A DNA stretch of 64,000 bases from contig JARHVA010005355.1 of assembly GCA_037957365.1 (NCBI GenBank), positions 1-64,000 of the forward strand. The letters are read 5' to 3'. Of the stretch, positions 13,201-25,500 are shown piece by piece. This DNA comes from Torreya grandis (taxonomy: Eukaryota > Streptophyta > Pinopsida > Cupressales > Taxaceae). Every line of letters starts with the position of its first letter. Within the stretch, counting starts at the first letter, position 1. A program made the translations under genes and the position numbers. The notes under the pieces are model-generated. The model was given only the letters and a program-made list of their open reading frames with translations. It did no database searches and was not told where the DNA came from.

Positions 13201-13899
13201 TTGCCAAAGAGAAGAATAGGGTTTAAAATAATTAAAGGTGGTTTATTATAGATAAAAATGTTTTTTAATAGTCCCAATAATCTACCAAGGTGATCATATT
13301 CCTTCATTGGCCAAAAGGCAATAGTTTGTACTGTGGGCTAGGAAACCATGTTTGCTCAATAGGCAAGTATGAGGAATCCAAGGAATGTGAGTGTTTTTGG
13401 ATGAATTTAAAGCTTAATTATAATTAAATTAGTATTAGTAACATGTTTAAGGAGACTAAAATAATTTTTTTTTATCTTGGAGAGGTCACTCTTAGGAGGA
13501 TTTGAGGAAAATGCAAGAAAACAAGCTTTTTAGAGGTCTTTTATGGGTATTTTGAGTTGGTTAAGCACCTAAATCAAAGAATATAGATAAAAAATTTCTT
13601 TAAAATAATAATAAAGACCTATAAAAACTCCCAAAATAATCAATTTTCCTTGGGGATGAGGGATATACCTCACTATTTTTTCTCAAAGGTCAGCCAGTTT
13701 AGGAAAATTAGGCTTTAGCAAAGCAAACTAGTGAGTACAAATGGGAAAAGGGATTGATATGGAGATTTAGGAACATAAATAAACATATAATGAGGTGTAT
13801 TAAATGAAAATATATGATATATAACCACTAATTTAGGATAATACCTCCCAAGATGAGTAAAATATCCCATGCACACAGTCCAACTAGGCAAACTTTCAC
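10281..13899. other. Long non-coding tail of element 1 between Pol and 3' LTR
   Basis: 3.6 kb without a credible ORF. The first ~100 bases still resemble the integrase C-terminus (QEGYIFLKWNEDRVKF). 12390-13340 holds a diverged tandem repeat (separate entry). Long tails with tandem repeats are known in Ogre/Tat elements. No polypurine tract could be fixed next to the blurred LTR start. Confidence 0.55.
12390..13340. repeat. Diverged ~170-195-bp tandem repeat in the element 1 tail
   Basis: A landmark of the form cacctacag/at..ag followed ~20 nt later by gggttctcagtc-like sequence recurs near 12405, 12600, 12772, 12952 and 13153. Spacing is 172-201 bp. Between landmarks the copies are strongly diverged. 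A single cacctacaggtgg at ~11862 may be an outlying remnant. The copies were found by eye and borders are approximate. Confidence 0.55.
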
Positions 13900-15967
13900 T
13901 AAGCCTAGTTAGTGAATGAGAGAAAAAGAAGAGGAGTACTTGGTAGGTTATTTTTTGGTTTTAAAAGATTTAAATAATAATTAATATGAATTAGATACCA
14001 GAATAAGCATTGAAAATTAGTCCAAGTGACCAGAATAAAATGGGTGTAGGCTAAGACTATTATGCCTTCAAGGGACCTAGAGCCAATTGGGGATCCATCT
14101 TCATTTCCAACTCTTGGTGGGATATAAAAATTATTGTTAAATTTTTAGGGGTGTAAATAGACATGTTTAAACTTTTATTATGTAGAGGAACCTAAAATAA
14201 AGCTAATTCTATCTCAAAGAGAGTCCAAGCATGCAAAAAAGGGTATAAACAAGCTTGATGGGGTACCTTCAAGTGTTCATATCTCCTCTAAGGATTTACA
14301 TGGGAAATAAAATAATTTGGAGAATTTATCAGGGTCCCTTATCATCATTTTTTTTGAATTTATTGGTAGGTTTAAAGTCAAAGCTTTATGAACAAAGATT
14401 AAGACCAAAAATCTGCTTAAAACCCTACTAAACCCTCAGTTAAGACCTAATGAAGAAAACAAGATTGGAGATATATATATATGACATATTTTAACCATTA
14501 AATCTATTGTAAATTTCATAGGACTCACTAAGGCTTCCTCCCATACCTTTCATCCATATGGAATTGTACAGACATGGTGAGAAACAAGGTATTTTTTACC
14601 ATTTTTTATGTTTTATAGGCTGCAAGAGGATTCTAAAGATTAAATCAAGTTTGGAGGGAATATTATTAATTTTAATAACTAATTATGGTCATTTATGTTT
14701 AGGAAAAAACTCATAAGTATCTAAACTAGAGCTCTCATCTCAGCCAGTTAAAACTAACATAGTGGACACGAAGGTGAGAAGGGTGAAAAATCCAAGTGTG
14801 AACCTTTTTAAGGTGTAATTGAGTATTATAAGGTAATGGATAGTTTTTACACGTGTCATTATATCCATCCCATTTATTTTTATGGAAAAATAAATCCAAT
14901 TTTGAAGATAAGTGTAAGGGGTGACCAAAAAAGAAGTTTTTTAGATTGTAGGTAGTGATGGCTTCCTTTCAAGAGTTTATAGATGAGTAGGACTAAAACC
15001 AATACATGGAGAGTAATTTATGAAGGCTTAAACTCTCATTAAAATCATTAGACATAACACTAGTTAGTTGTGGGATGTTCAAATAGGTTCAAATTATGAA
15101 GGCAAAATTTGGTAAGCCAAGACTAGGCATTTTATGCCACTTTTCATTAGTTTCATGACTTGTATGGACATTTATACCTCATAAAATTGCATGGTTAATT
15201 TAACATATATTTATAATGCAAATTTAACCCATTTTATCAGATTTACAAGTGCTCAAGTGACCTTTAGACTTTCCTTCTCTTTTTCTTCTCCCAAAGGCTA
15301 TAAATATTGACTCTTTTAGCTCTTTTTAGAGCCTCCATTGGTTAATGGTGAAACCCTATCCAATTTTTTACTTGAATGAATATTGAAGAAATAGAAAAGT
15401 GATTTTTCCTACTTAAATTATATACAATTGAGTTTTATTCCAATCTTGTTGGTCTTGTCTAGTAGAAGATGATCTTTTCTAGCATGTTATCCTTGATTGT
15501 TCACCAAGTGTATAGAAGTTTAATTATTATAGGTTATTGTTAGTGTTATTTTATGAGTGTAAAAGTGTATTATAAGTGGTTCATGACTGTATTTCATAAA
15601 ATAATCATCCATTACCCTCCTAATCATCAAAATACCTCTTAAACCTAGCATACGAAACATTAATTTGACAATCCATCGTGAATTGTGAGTTTTGTGTGAA
15701 AAAATCATTATTTAGGTCAAAGTAGTATAATTTTAGTCAATAGGATGAAATTAAATATTGTTTCATCACATTTAGTTTTATTAGTTTGTATTATTAACCC
15801 TTTTCATGCAAATTTGATAGGTAAGAGAGTGTTTTAAAGAGTGCATCAAAGGAACTAGCCCTTCTAGAGATTCATCTCAACAAATTGTTACCCACAACAA
15901 GAGAGATGTTTCCATTGTGAAACTTGGATAAGGAGAGATAGGCATATCCTCAATGGGTAAAAATTCA
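13900..15967 (+). repeat. 3' LTR of element 1
   Basis: The partner of 2450-4428. Homology is clear from about 13985 (gcattgaaaatta) to the CA at 15966-15967 (aaattca). It retains the canonical TATA box and the telo-box-like pair at 14420-14437. The left boundary is uncertain by ~80 bp. Confidence 0.85.
15298..15306 (+). promoter_or_regulatory. TATA box of the element 1 3' LTR
   Basis: ctataaata is followed ~25-30 nt later by a conserved gagcctccattgg block where transcription (the R region) could begin. It is better preserved than the 5' LTR copy at 3760. Confidence 0.5.
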
Positions 15968-16824
15968 AGTTAAAATAATATTTTTAGGTGATTTTCACTT
16001 AGGAACTAGTTTGGCCTTTGGCTGACCTACCTCATGAATTAGTGAATAATTATTTGAAATTAAGCTAGGTCTACTGGGTTGACCCTATTGGCTGGGATTT
16101 TTGGAATGGTTTAGTGTAAAATTTGACTATATTTAAAATATAATTTCATCATTATTTCAATATGAAATCAATATTTATTATTCTCTCATGCTTCTTTACA
16201 ATTTGCTCTTCCACCATTCTACTTGAGGAGTCTCATCTTAGGGTTTCTACTTGGAGAATCTAGTCTTGTGGATGAGTCTTGGATGCTTTAGACTTTATCA
16301 GTGATCCTCAAAAATCACAAAAACCTCTTTTAAAGACCCTTTGGTGAAGGGAGAGATTGAGCCTTGATGGGTTCATCATTCAGGTAAGTATTCTCTAACT
16401 TTGTTCCTCTCTTTAGTAGATAAAAGTAACATAAGTATTGGCTTCAAATAATATTACTCTTCATATTCCATGTATTAGGGTATTACTCATACATATCTTA
16501 GTTAAGATTATCCTATACATGTTTTGATTTTTTCTAACCCTTTATATTGTGCCACAAGATTTGGTGATCACTAGATTATATTTACTTTACTTTTTATTAG
16601 TTTAGGTGAAATATTAAAACTCAAGACCCCCTTAGGGTTATTGTGTGATTGTGTTAGATTGGAGGATTTATAACCCTCCCTAGAATAATGTATTATGGTG
16701 ATATATCCCCTAATTGGGTCTATTGGATCCCCATATTGGTTATATTCCTACATAATAAATGTATCTCTAATTAGAAGTGTACGGTATGATCTATCTTCTC
16801 TGAGTTAAGATTGATTTATAGACA
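15968..16824. other. Spacer between element 1 and the Gag-only array
   Basis: About 860 bp with no ORF and no match to the neighbouring LTR families that I can see. A GT-donor-like aggtaagta at ~16382 is isolated and not enough to call an exon. Confidence 0.45.
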
Positions 16825-17602
16825 TGATGCATTTTTTATTACATACAACATCCACCAAGCTCACCCTCAAGCTATTTGAGTAAGGAATTGAGCATACATT
16901 GGTCTTGTGACCATGTAAAGTGGATATAATTAATGTATTTAAACCTTCTAAATGGCCCTTCTACTATTAATGTGAGATTAATATACCTGAGCTTGTCAAG
17001 ATCAATCTAAATATTGAGCTCAACTGAGCTCATGCCTACCACAATGCATGTAAAAGCTTGTCATTAATGAATTCAATAGTCTAAGAAATGAACATAATCT
17101 AAGCTTATGCAATGTATGTCCAATAGCTTATGCATCTTCACCATTAATGTACCCAACATCCTTATTTCATTAAATAGTTGGTTGAGCTCATCAACAAAGT
17201 TAGGTTTAGGGAATACAATGAGTTGAGCTTATCGAGCTTGAGTTGGTCAAGCTTAGGATCAATGAGTCATAATCAAAGATAGGGTATTAGTCCCACTTGG
17301 ACTAGGTAAATAATTAAATAAAATTTATATGTTAGAAGTCTATGATGTTACTTGGTCTTACATACACTATTTTAATCAAGAAAAGGCAAGTGTTTATCTT
17401 GTAATGCATGAAGTTTGGGCACAATATGATGTAAGAGGGTAATGTTAAGCTAAGTATGAGATAAAAAACTCAAAATTGAGGCTTAAAATGGATAACACAC
17501 AATATAACTTTAGTTGGTTGAGATCAAGTCTGAGATTGAGCTTGATATTGTCAAGCTCAAACCATCTAAGCTTTCCCTTAAAAAAACTCTCTTTCTTACC
17601 TA

Positions 17603-17612
17603 AAACCCTAAA
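17603..17612 (+). promoter_or_regulatory. Conserved telo-box in the Gag-only family LTR
   Basis: AAACCCTAAA is kept in all five matching places of this family: 17603-17612, 23269-23278, 23927-23936, 25015-25024 and 30767-30776, while flanking bases vary. The first site is followed by degenerate ccttaaacctt copies. The motif is a known plant promoter element. Function here is inferred from conservation. Confidence 0.5.
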
Positions 17613-18583
17613 CCTTAAACCTTATTTTTTGGGAAATGTTAGGTCACTAACATATAGATATGAAGATGAACACCTCCTATGTAGTCAACACAAGCTGAGC
17701 ATGGAACATGAAGGACACTAATGAAAAAGTCAAGGTCTACCATCAAATTTGCATAACTATGTATAAATAGAATATAAGGCAAATAATTTTCACCACTAAC
17801 AAAACTCATGAACCCTTAGAAAATAAAAAAAAAGTTATAGATCTAAAGAGTCTTCATGATAGTCAAATAAACACATAAGTAATCACATGTATGTGATAAA
17901 AGGTTGGAGGTTTGTCTACATGGAATATTATGATGGTGATTTCATAAGACTTTTACGGCATTTTCAGGAACACCTACATGTTTATGGGGGTAAATACACA
18001 ATTTTTAAATCTAAAAGTAAAAAAGAGAATATTCAGGGGTTATTATTATGTGAATTATTATCTAAGGCCATAATGTATTTCATAAGACTTATGGAACTTC
18101 ATAACACCATGAAAGAGTGAGCTCTAGACTCAGGATTAATAAGTATGTGAATTGAAATTAGGCCTATAAGGGACTTTTTTCTCAAAGGAATTATAGTGAG
18201 TTACATATATAAGAGATATTAAGGACAAAAATAATGGTGATAAAGATATATATGCCTTAATATCACTTTTCATAGCATGAGGTGTGTATTTAATGAGCCA
18301 CTAAGGTCCAAAGGTGGCATAATAGGCTATGTGGAGAGATGAATGGGGCATTAAATGTAGTTTGTAACAATTACTACATGAAAAATCATGCCTTATGTTT
18401 ACATGGGATGATAAGGTAGGATATTTAATACCTCATGAATAACAAATAGGCATGTACAAGCATGAAAAAAGTCAAACAAAACCATAAATGTCCCCTATTC
18501 CACCTCTACGCCACATTCTCATAGAAGGACATTATGAAATCAAGATAATGTATTTCAAGGACGAGTACATTGATTTATTTTTG

Positions 18584-18595
18584 CTATTTATATAT
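18584..18595 (+). promoter_or_regulatory. Candidate TATA box of the Gag-only family
   Basis: ctatttatatat is matched by ctatttataga at 25968-25978 and gatatttataga at 31735-31746. In each LTR it lies ~50-60 nt before the strongly conserved gagatttagtg / ctctttccctcc block, which could mark the start of transcription. Confidence 0.4.
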
Positions 18596-19533
18596 TTGAA
18601 AATTAAATTGGATTGTAATAATTGTATTGATGAGATTTAGTGCTCTTTCCCTCCTTTCTCTCTTCTCGTTCTACTATATGTAGGTCTGAAAATGACCATT
18701 TATGGATCCCTCTATTTGGGGATGACAAGACTCTACCCTTTTGAGTTTGTAATGTTAGATAAAATGTATTGGAATTAATAAAGGTTGATTTTTACTTCTT
18801 TAAAATATGGAATTCTATGTGAAATTTGATGGGTTGTTGATATTTCTTTGTGAATACTATGTTTTCCTTTTAATTATTATCCAACTCACCTCACCTCCAT
18901 GAGATAACTCATTATTTTACAAGGCATAAATTGTGTTAAGTCTATTTTATGCATGTGTTAGCTATGGATAGTTTCCATTCACTCCTAAACTACATTATAA
19001 TACTCACCTTTGTATGAAATACTAATGCAAAAGAGACTAATGTTGATTATTGTGCATGTACATTATTCCTTATTGATTTTATTATACTAGGAGAGTAGGT
19101 GGAAGAGACCTACATTCTAGTGCATCACCTTTTTTTGTTTTAGTTTATGTTTAGTTATATTTCCTTATTTCCATTTTCCTAATTATAATAATATATTTAA
19201 TCATAGTTTAGGTGATTTATCAAGAGAAGCAAACCTCTCTAAAGACTCACCCCTCACATAAGCTAACTCACAACCTGAGGGGTGTTTCTATTATATCAAC
19301 TAAATGGAGGAGGCTTGAGATCACTTCTCAAAAGGGTGTAATTCAAGATAATAGTAATTTATAGCATATGTAACAAGATAAAATCCAGGACTTTAGCTAA
19401 GAATCTGGTGTTATTCTCAATTATTATAATATTTGGAGACACTTCATGAGCACTTGGTGATTCCAATCTTCCTAGTTTTAGGTTAGTTCTGCATGGTTAT
19501 TTAAAAAAGAGGCCTCATTATTACTATTTTTTA

Positions 19534-20549
19534 ATGGATATCTCAATAAATTATATGTCTATTCCTTTGAATAAATCAACCCCTTATAACTTTATAATAT
19601 ATGACATCCCAATTGCATCCTTTAATAGCCTACCATACTTCATTGGTGAGGATATTGCTACCCCTATTGAGCAGATCCAAAACATAGCTAATATATGTGT
19701 AGTCCACCATCTTTTAGAGGATATAATAGAAATTAAAATATTTACATCTTCATTAAAGGGTAAATCTTTCTAATGGTTTAGGAGTTTGAGGCCTAATTCT
19801 ATCCTTGCTTGGGATGATATAGGGGAGTGGTGTAAATAATTTGAAGATAAAAGTGATTATTTTACCCTCATAGAGAAGCTCACTACCATAAAAAGAGTTT
19901 CCCATGAGTTTATTAATGAATTAAATCTTAGATTTTAGATAAATTAGGATAGAATACCACCTTTGGTTAAACCCTTAGCCCATATTAGTTTTGTATATAT
20001 ATTAATGGCTCTAGACAATGATTTTGCTATCATGGTTTAATCAATGGTTGGAAACACTCTGCTAGATGCATATGAAATCACTATAAGGGAAAAAATTGTT
20101 TAGTCCATGCTAGTAATATTAGACCCATGCCTAGAATACCCTCATTTCCTAATATTCTATCCAATCAACCCATTTCATCCTCTATTCTTGTAATGGCCAA
20201 CTAAGTAATCCCATTCACAGTCACTCTTAGTGAGTTGGAATAAGTTAAAAGCCTCATAAAAAGCCTTAGAAATGAGCTAGTAGCCTTATATAAGTAAATT
20301 TTATAACTAAAAAGTCCCTATTATCCCTTTAATAAATTTTATAAGTATCATAGGAATCCCATCCAAGGTACTACACAAGTCCAAGATCAGATCTCATATC
20401 ATATGCCATGTAATGTGTAAAATTATGTTACTACAATCACTCATACAATTCTTATGGTTCAACATGTATCAAATATTCAAAGGTAGCAAGTTGGATTAGC
20501 TACACAAGAAGAAAAAGGGTAGAAATAAACAAACATTGAGGTTTTTATC
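19534..20549 (+). pseudogene. gag: Gag, copy 1 of the Gag-only array
   Basis: The ATG at 19534 follows a 188-nt leader. Residues 1-79 are open, then stops interrupt the Gag core: SLKGKSF*WFRSLRPNSI, SWDDIGEW-like block, KSDYFTLIEKLTTIKR, DRIPPLVKP and LMALDNDFAIMV. These correspond block for block to the element 1 Gag (KGKALGWYGTLP, KLTTIKR-like, DRIPTLVRP, LKALNSD). A frameshift at ~20100-20160 moves the Gln/Asn-rich C-terminus into the frame that continues straight into the acidic extension (20550-21500). No zinc knuckle is visible. Confidence 0.82.
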
Positions 20550-21500
20550 TTGAATTGGGAAGAGAGTGATTTTGGGAGCATGAATGTCAATGAGGGAATA
20601 ACCTTGGAAGCTTACTTATTTCATGAGGAAGAGGACTCCATCATGAAAAATATGGGGTTACAAGCCACAAAAGATAATTATGTTAGTTGTGAGGCTATTA
20701 AGTTTATTATGGAGGCCATTAATTTCTCATTTGATGATTGGGAAAAAGGATGTTATGAATTTGATTTATCTAATTATATAGAGGATAAAAGTTTAAGTTC
20801 TTATGGTAAGCATGAGAAAGACACAATTATACCAACTCCCATGAATTAAAAATAATTCCTTGATGAGGTGTGGCAAATTTTTTTTTAACTCCTTGATGAA
20901 TTTTAGGCTGTCACCAAACAGGATGAAGACATGACTAAGGATACTGCAAGTGAAGATTAGTTTGACATGCCTAAGAGCACTATTATGTCTACTACCTCAA
21001 AGCCTCAAGGAGGTCTTAGTGAAGGATGTAAATAGTTTTTTGATCTTATTGATAAGTTGGAGGATTTTTTCAAACTATTGAGACCTACATAATAGGAACA
21101 AGAGACTTGTGATGATCAGACTATGTAGCTAAATTCTAGTAAGTTACCAAGATACTTTGTTAATCTAAATATCATTATTGACTTAGTTGAGTAGATATAA
21201 GGTAATGATATGGATTTAATTGACCAAAAAAGGTACTATGAGGTGAATTTCATCACCAAGGACATTCCTTTGAAATCTAGTAAGTTATGTTTCCAATTTA
21301 AAGAAGTCTCAACTTACCCTTGCTAGTCACATGATTTTATGCTCATGGGGAGTCACAAAGATCTCAAACATTTCTACTTTTCACTAGCTAGGGTAGAGTC
21401 CTACCTTTGGAAGGTAGATAGTAGGTTATTTATCTTTGATTTACCTAAGTGTTGTTGTACATTTTTTTTGGGTACATCAGTTGCTCTCTTATTTCCCTAA
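20550..21500 (+). pseudogene. Acidic C-terminal extension of Gag, unknown function, copy 1
   Basis: The same frame as the shifted Gag C-terminus, ~316 codons, ends at TAA 21498-21500. The first 99 codons are open. Beyond, stops are almost only TAA/TAG. Composition is very acidic in blocks such as CYEFDLSNYIEDKSL, then DEDMTKDTASED and FDMPKST. A later block YYEVNFITKDIPLKSSKL is basic/hydrophobic. Copy 2 (27926 onwards) keeps the same blocks, so the sequence was part of the ancestral element. It has no RT, protease, RNase H or integrase motif, and I do not recognise the family. Confidence 0.65.
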
Positions 21501-22571
21501 GTGCTTTTAGGCATAATTCTTCTTCTTTACTTCTTTGTTGTATGTGTGCTTGAGGGAAAATATCAATATTTTAAATGCATTCAATGATAGACCAACATGT
21601 TAAGATCAAGTTTCCATTTTTATAATGAGTGTGTTGCTACTTGAAATACTCATTACCTAATGAATGTGATCAAGACAACTGGTCTCAATGTCTAGGTAGG
21701 AAAATAGCCCTAGAGGTCACTAGAATGTCAGCTATTTTAGCCACCATGAGGCCTTAGGTAGTTGCATATAAGGAGGGGCACTTTTTATAAAAAATTGAGC
21801 TGAATATAACTCCTTTAAAGCATCTTCATGGTGTCTACATGAACTCAAGAGTTCATTTTGACTCAACCTCCATTCCTCCTAGACCTCCTTATAGGCTCAC
21901 AAATCTATTAAGTATGTAAAGGGTCATCATTAAAATGCATAAGTGTAATTATTTCACATGTTTGAATATGAAAAAATTATAGCATTCAAGTGCATATGAA
22001 GAACACATTGCATAGGTAAGAAATGAGGTATGTTTATATTTAGGCCAATCTTGGATAATGAGGAAGTTGATATCAAACATCAAATAATGGATAAGCAAAG
22101 CATAAATAGTGTTTATTTCCAAGCCAAAAGGATCATGATTTCAAGTTTGTGAAATCCTATAAAATATCCATTGTGATTTCAAGTCTTCAAAACCATAATA
22201 AAAGGGTCTATAATGGGTGTTAAGCAATAAATAATGAAAAAATTGTAAGGTTTTCATGTTGTTCCAAGCTTCCAAAATGTCTCTACATTGACTAGAAAAA
22301 AAATGGGGCTTGGACTAGGATTCACATTATTTCTCTGAGTATGCTCAGTTTTTTTCTCCTTATCTCTCCACTTTTACATGCATATGAATGCTCATGTATG
22401 GTTGGTGACCAATTTTTGATTATATTGGAAGTGTGATTGTATTTGAACACTCTAGTAGTAGTCAACATGGTGTATGTGGGATACTAATCCTAGTGTTTTT
22501 AAAGGTTTTATCAAGCCCAAAGCTAATCTATAATGTCATGGCCAAATTTGAGATCATGCACACTATATCCT
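21501..22571. other. 3' untranslated region of internal copy 1
   Basis: Homologous to 28873-29962 (for example ttttcatgttgttccaagc at ~22252 and 29612, and gtcaacatggtgtatgtgg at ~22459 and 29850). The fragment of open frame at 22433-22753 runs across the LTR border and is not a gene. Confidence 0.65.
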
Positions 22572-25500
22572 TGAGCTATATTTTTATGGCATCCATTGAG
22601 CTTGCCCTTGAGATATCTGATCTAGGCATCAATCATAGATTAGTGTTGAGAGCATTATTGCATTTAAACCTTTCAAAATGCCCCTCCACTATCAATTTGG
22701 GACTAATGTACTTGATCTCACCTAAGATTACACCTTTAATAATGCATGGATGAGATCACCATCAAAAAATTAAAGTCTATGTAATGAACATCCTTTGAGA
22801 TCATGTAATGGATTTCAAATAGATCATGCATCCTTGACATCAATCCTTCTTACATTAAATAACTAGTTGAGCTCATTAACAGTGTTGGGTATATGGCATA
22901 CAATGAGTCAATCTCATTGAGCTTAGGCTTAATGAGTCATAATCAAGGTTAGGGGATTAGTCCCACATAGACTAAGTAAATAGTCAAATGAAATTTATAT
23001 TCGAGAAGTATATGATGTTACTTGGTATTATATAGATCATTTTGATCTAGCAAAGGCAAGTGTTTAGATTGTAATGAATAAGTGTTGGGCACAAGATGAT
23101 GCAAGAGTGTCATGTTGAGATGAGTGTGAGATAATACACTCAAAATTGAGGATTACAATGGATAACACATAACATAACTTGATTTAACCAAGCTTGAGTA
23201 TGAGATCAAACCATCTGAGCTCCCCCTTTTTTTAACAAAAATCTCATTTTCTTACCTAAAACCCTAAATCCTAGACCTTCATTTTTGGGACCTATGAGGG
23301 CCCCAACATACAGATACAAGGATGAACACATCCTAGGTAGTCAACACAAGCCAGTCATGGAATATGAAGGTATCTAATGGCAAATTCAAGGTCTACTATG
23401 AAATTTGTAAACCCATGCAGAAAAAAATAAAAGATAAACCATTTGTGCCATTAATAAAACTCATTAACCCTCATTTAATAAGCATAAATGTTATAGATTT
23501 GAAGAGGCTTCATGGTCAAATAGAGACATAATCACTCACATGCCTATGGTATTAGTTTGGAGGTTCATCTACATAAATAAGAGTATGATGGTGAGTTTGT
23601 AATCCTTTGGATGCATTTTCAATAACACATACATTATTATGGGGGTAAAGACATGAATTATAGATCTAAAGGGATTAAAAAAAAGGAATATTTAGGGGAT
23701 ATTTTAATGTGAATTATTCTCTAAGACATAATGTAGCTAATAAGACTTAGGGAACTTCCTAAGACCATGAAAGAGTGAGATGAGTGTGAGATAATACACT
23801 TAAAATAAAGGCTTATAATGGATAACACACAACATGAATTTATTTGGACAAGCTTGAGTATGATATCAAACCATCTGAGCTCACCCTTTTTTTAAAAAAA
23901 TATCATTTTTTGCCTAAAACCCTAAATCTTAGACCTTCATTTTTGGGACCTGTGAGGTTACCAACATATATATACAAAGATGAACACATCCTAGGTAGTC
24001 AACACAAGTTGGGCATGTAATATTAAGGTCTCTAATGGAAAAGTCAAGGTATACTATAAAACTTGAAAACCCATGTAAAAATAGAATAAAATATAAATTG
24101 TTTGTGCCATTAATAAAACTCATTAACCCTCAAGTAATAAGTATAAATGTTATAGATTTGAAGAGGATTCATGGTCAAATAGATGCATAAGCACTCACAT
24201 GCCTATGGTATTAGTTTGGAGGTTCATCTACATAAAGAAGAGTATGATGGTGAGTTCATAAACCTTTTGATGCATTTTCAAGAACACCTACATGCTTATG
24301 GGGGTAAAGACATGAATTGTAGATTTGCAAGGACTTTTAAAAAGGAATGTTTAGGGGATATTCTAATGTGAATGATTATCTAAAGACATAATGTAGTTAA
24401 TAAGACTTGGGGACCTTCTTAATACCATGAAATATTGATCGCTAAACTCAATCCTAATAATATTGTGAATTGAAATTAGGCCTATAAGGGTGTTTTTTCA
24501 AAGGAATTATAGTGAGTTAAATATCTAAAAACTACTAAGGACATAAATAATGGTGATATATATCATCCTTCTTGCATTAAATAGCCAGTCAAGCTCATTG
24601 ACAAAGTTAGGTGTAGGGCATACAATGAGTCAAGCTCATCAAGCTCAAACTCATCCATCTCAAGATAGATGAGTCAGGATAAAGGCTAGGGGATTAGTCC
24701 CACATAGACTAGGTAAATAATCAAATGCACTTTATATGATATAAGTATACAATGTTACTTGGTGTTGCATAGACCATTTTGATCAAGCAAAGGCAAGTGT
24801 TTAGCTTATAATACATGAAGGTTGGGAAAAAGATAATGTAAGAGGGTTGTGTTGAGCTGAGTGTGAGATATAATGCTAAAAATAAAAGATTACAATGGAT
24901 AACACACAACATAACTTGAGTTGGCCTAGCTCAAGTTAGATCTTGAGCTCAAGCTTGTTGAGCTTAAACCATCTAAGCTCTCCCTTTTAAATAAAAATAT
25001 CCATTTCCTGAATAAAACCCTAAACCTTAGACCTTATTTTTTAGGACCAATGAAGTCACCAACATACTAATATGATTAAAAAAACACCCAATTAGTCAAC
25101 ATAAACTGAGCATGGAAAATTAAGGTTACTAATGGAAAATTAAAGGTCTACCATGAAAGTTTTAGACCTATGTAGAAATAAAATAAAAGACAAACCATTT
25201 GAGTCATTAAAAAAAGTTATGAACCCTCAGACAATAAACATAAAAGTTCTAGATCTAAAGAGACTTTATAGTGGTCAAATAAACACATAGCACTCATAGG
25301 CATGTGGTAGTAGGTTGGATGTTCATCTATATAGATAATAGTATGATAGTGAGTTTATAAGCCTTTTTAGGCATTTTTAGGAACATGTACATGCTTATGG
25401 AGGTAAAGACATGAGTTACAGATCTAAAAGGAGAAAAAGGAATATTTAAGGCCTCTTCTAATGTGAATTATTCTCTAAGGCCATAATGTAGTTCATAAGA

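Larger units (their letters stand above)
2450..15967 (+). mobile_element. Element 1: decayed full-length Ty3/Gypsy Tat-like retrotransposon
   Basis: Two diverged direct repeats of about 2 kb flank a ~9.5-kb internal region. In order it encodes Gag, an aspartic protease, an RNase H of the second (archaeal-like) type, reverse transcriptase, the RT-linked RNase H and integrase, then ~3.6 kb of non-coding sequence. Gag lies in one frame (4448-5860) and Pol in another (about 5895-8460), then shifts twice (8464-9102 and 9105-10280). Stops are mostly at expected Gln or Trp codons. Known families: a second RNase H marks the Tat group of plant Gypsy elements. Inference: the element is old and dead. 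A target-site duplication was not found because the outer LTR start is blurred. Confidence 0.88.
16825..19345 (+). repeat. First LTR of the Gag-only array
   Basis: It starts at TG (tgatgcatt), aligned with tgagttgcatt of the last LTR and tgagctata of the middle one. It ends at CA (gtaattca). Shared landmarks are the ggattagtcccac region (~17290), the telo-box (17603), the gtgctctttccctcc block (~18640) and acctgaggggtgttt (~19273). The left boundary was inferred from where homology to the third LTR begins. Confidence 0.82.

Noticed and set aside
12980..13207. Minus-strand 75-codon ORF
   Set aside because: It lies across two units of the diverged tail repeat and has no motif.
16375..16400. 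Exon donor aggtaagta as evidence for a host gene
   Set aside because: Isolated splice-like motif with no coding frame before it and no acceptor or exon after it.
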